Source: Klebsiella pneumoniae
GTDB lineage: Bacteria; Bacteroidota; Bacteroidia; Flavobacteriales; Flavobacteriaceae
Direction of reading: 5' to 3'
Assembly (NCBI GenBank): GCA_943325355.2
Contig: CALPPA020000085.1
Location: 1-6,958, forward strand
Length of the DNA stretch: 6,958 nt
In this document: in pieces, positions 6,661 to 6,958 of the stretch
How positions within the stretch are numbered: the first letter of the stretch is position 1
Layout of the letters: every line of letters begins with the position of its first letter
Translations under genes and position numbers: made by a program
The notes under the pieces: model-generated
What the model was told of the DNA's origin: nothing
Database searches by the model: none
The model's input: only the letters and a program-made list of their open reading frames with translations

Positions 6661-6958
6661 TTATTTTAAATTTGGATTAGATGAATGCTGTTCCATTTTT
6701 TTGTATTCACCTCTAATTTTGTACAAATCAAACCAAAGTTTAAATCCGTAGCTCAGTTTTACTTTAGAATCGCCTTTTTCGACCCATAATTTCAAAGGGA
6801 TTTCTAGCATTTTTTTGATGGCTATTTCTCGTCCGTAAAGCAGAATCATTCGGTAAAATAGTTCCACATCAAACAACCATCTGGAGATGAATTCCTTTTC
6901 AAATATTTTTTCCGATATTTCTCTTGTAAACAGTTTACTGCCGCATTGGGTGTCATAA
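6661..6958 (-). CDS. Family 2 glycosyltransferase, polyprenyl-phosphate-sugar synthase type, C-terminal part
   Basis: The visible 98 C-terminal residues run in from the right edge. Beginning at 6957 the frame reads YDTQCGSKLFTREISEKIF, and shortly after RWLFDVELFYRM. The DTQCG-x-KLF and WLFDVELF motifs are characteristic of GT2 enzymes related to dolichyl-phosphate glucose/mannose synthases (Alg5/Dpm1-like), where they form the acceptor side of the active site. Such enzymes transfer a sugar from a nucleotide donor to a polyprenyl phosphate on the cytoplasmic face. The tail (IPLKLWVEKGDSKVKLSYGF and onward to KMEQHSSNPNLK) has no membrane segment, unlike ArnC or GtrB, which carry C-terminal helices. 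Any start proposed inside the window, such as TTG at 6876, would be false: the frame is open to the edge and the upstream residues are conserved. The stop TAA touches the ATG of the GT39 gene, which suggests the two act as donor synthase and transferase. Confidence 0.85.
   Translation of the reverse strand, partial: YDTQCGSKLFTREISEKIFEKEFISRWLFDVELFYRMILLYGREIAIKKMLEIPLKLWVEKGDSKVKLSYGFKLWFDLYKIRGEYKKMEQHSSNPNLK

Noticed and set aside
6661..6876. A separate 71-residue protein starting at TTG 6876
   Set aside because: The frame stays open to the right edge and the upstream residues carry the GT2 motif DTQCG-x-KLF, so this is the tail of a larger gene.
1..6958. Mobile element, CRISPR array, phage or defence island
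   Set aside because: No transposase, integrase, spaced direct repeats, tRNA-end duplication or toxin-antitoxin-like pair was found. Composition and strand are uniform across the window.

Overview
The window looks like chromosomal DNA from a Bacteroidota member, most likely Flavobacterium or a close relative. It is AT-rich. Every convincing gene lies on the minus strand, with short gaps or overlaps. The start codons have A/T-rich leaders and no Shine-Dalgarno sequence. The best promoter-like site matches the Bacteroidota -7 element TAnnTTTG. The proteins (ALDH3-type dehydrogenase, YpfJ-type metallopeptidase, GNAT, GT39) also read as flavobacterial. The genus is inferred from general resemblance, not from a database search.

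In transcription order (right to left) the genes are: the C-terminal part of a family 2 glycosyltransferase of the polyprenyl-phosphate-sugar synthase type (cut by the right edge); a GT39/ArnT-like membrane glycosyltransferase whose ATG directly follows the upstream TAA; an RluA-type pseudouridine synthase; an ALDH3-like aldehyde dehydrogenase; a nitroreductase overlapping it by 10 bp; a multi-pass membrane protein of unknown function; a YpfJ-type membrane-anchored zinc metallopeptidase; a GNAT acetyltransferase; and, at the left edge, what looks like the first nine codons of a DEAD-box RNA helicase.

Three functional blocks can be argued. The GT2/GT39 pair probably makes a lipid-linked sugar and transfers it to an envelope glycan or lipid. 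The aldehyde dehydrogenase/nitroreductase pair is translationally linked and suggests redox or aldehyde detoxification. The rest (pseudouridine synthase, membrane protein, peptidase, acetyltransferase) are housekeeping-type genes that share a direction but no evident pathway. The spacing (0, 16, 43, -10, 29, 35 and 58 nt) allows one long transcript or two to three overlapping ones. A possible extra promoter lies before the aldehyde dehydrogenase, and another lies in the 119-nt gap before the helicase-like start.

No gap exceeds 300 bases. I see no tRNA, rRNA, CRISPR array, insertion sequence or phage gene, and no clear new defence or mobile system. The most interesting non-coding spot is the left-edge gap: a -7-like element followed by a small hairpin that ends two bases before the helicase-like ATG.
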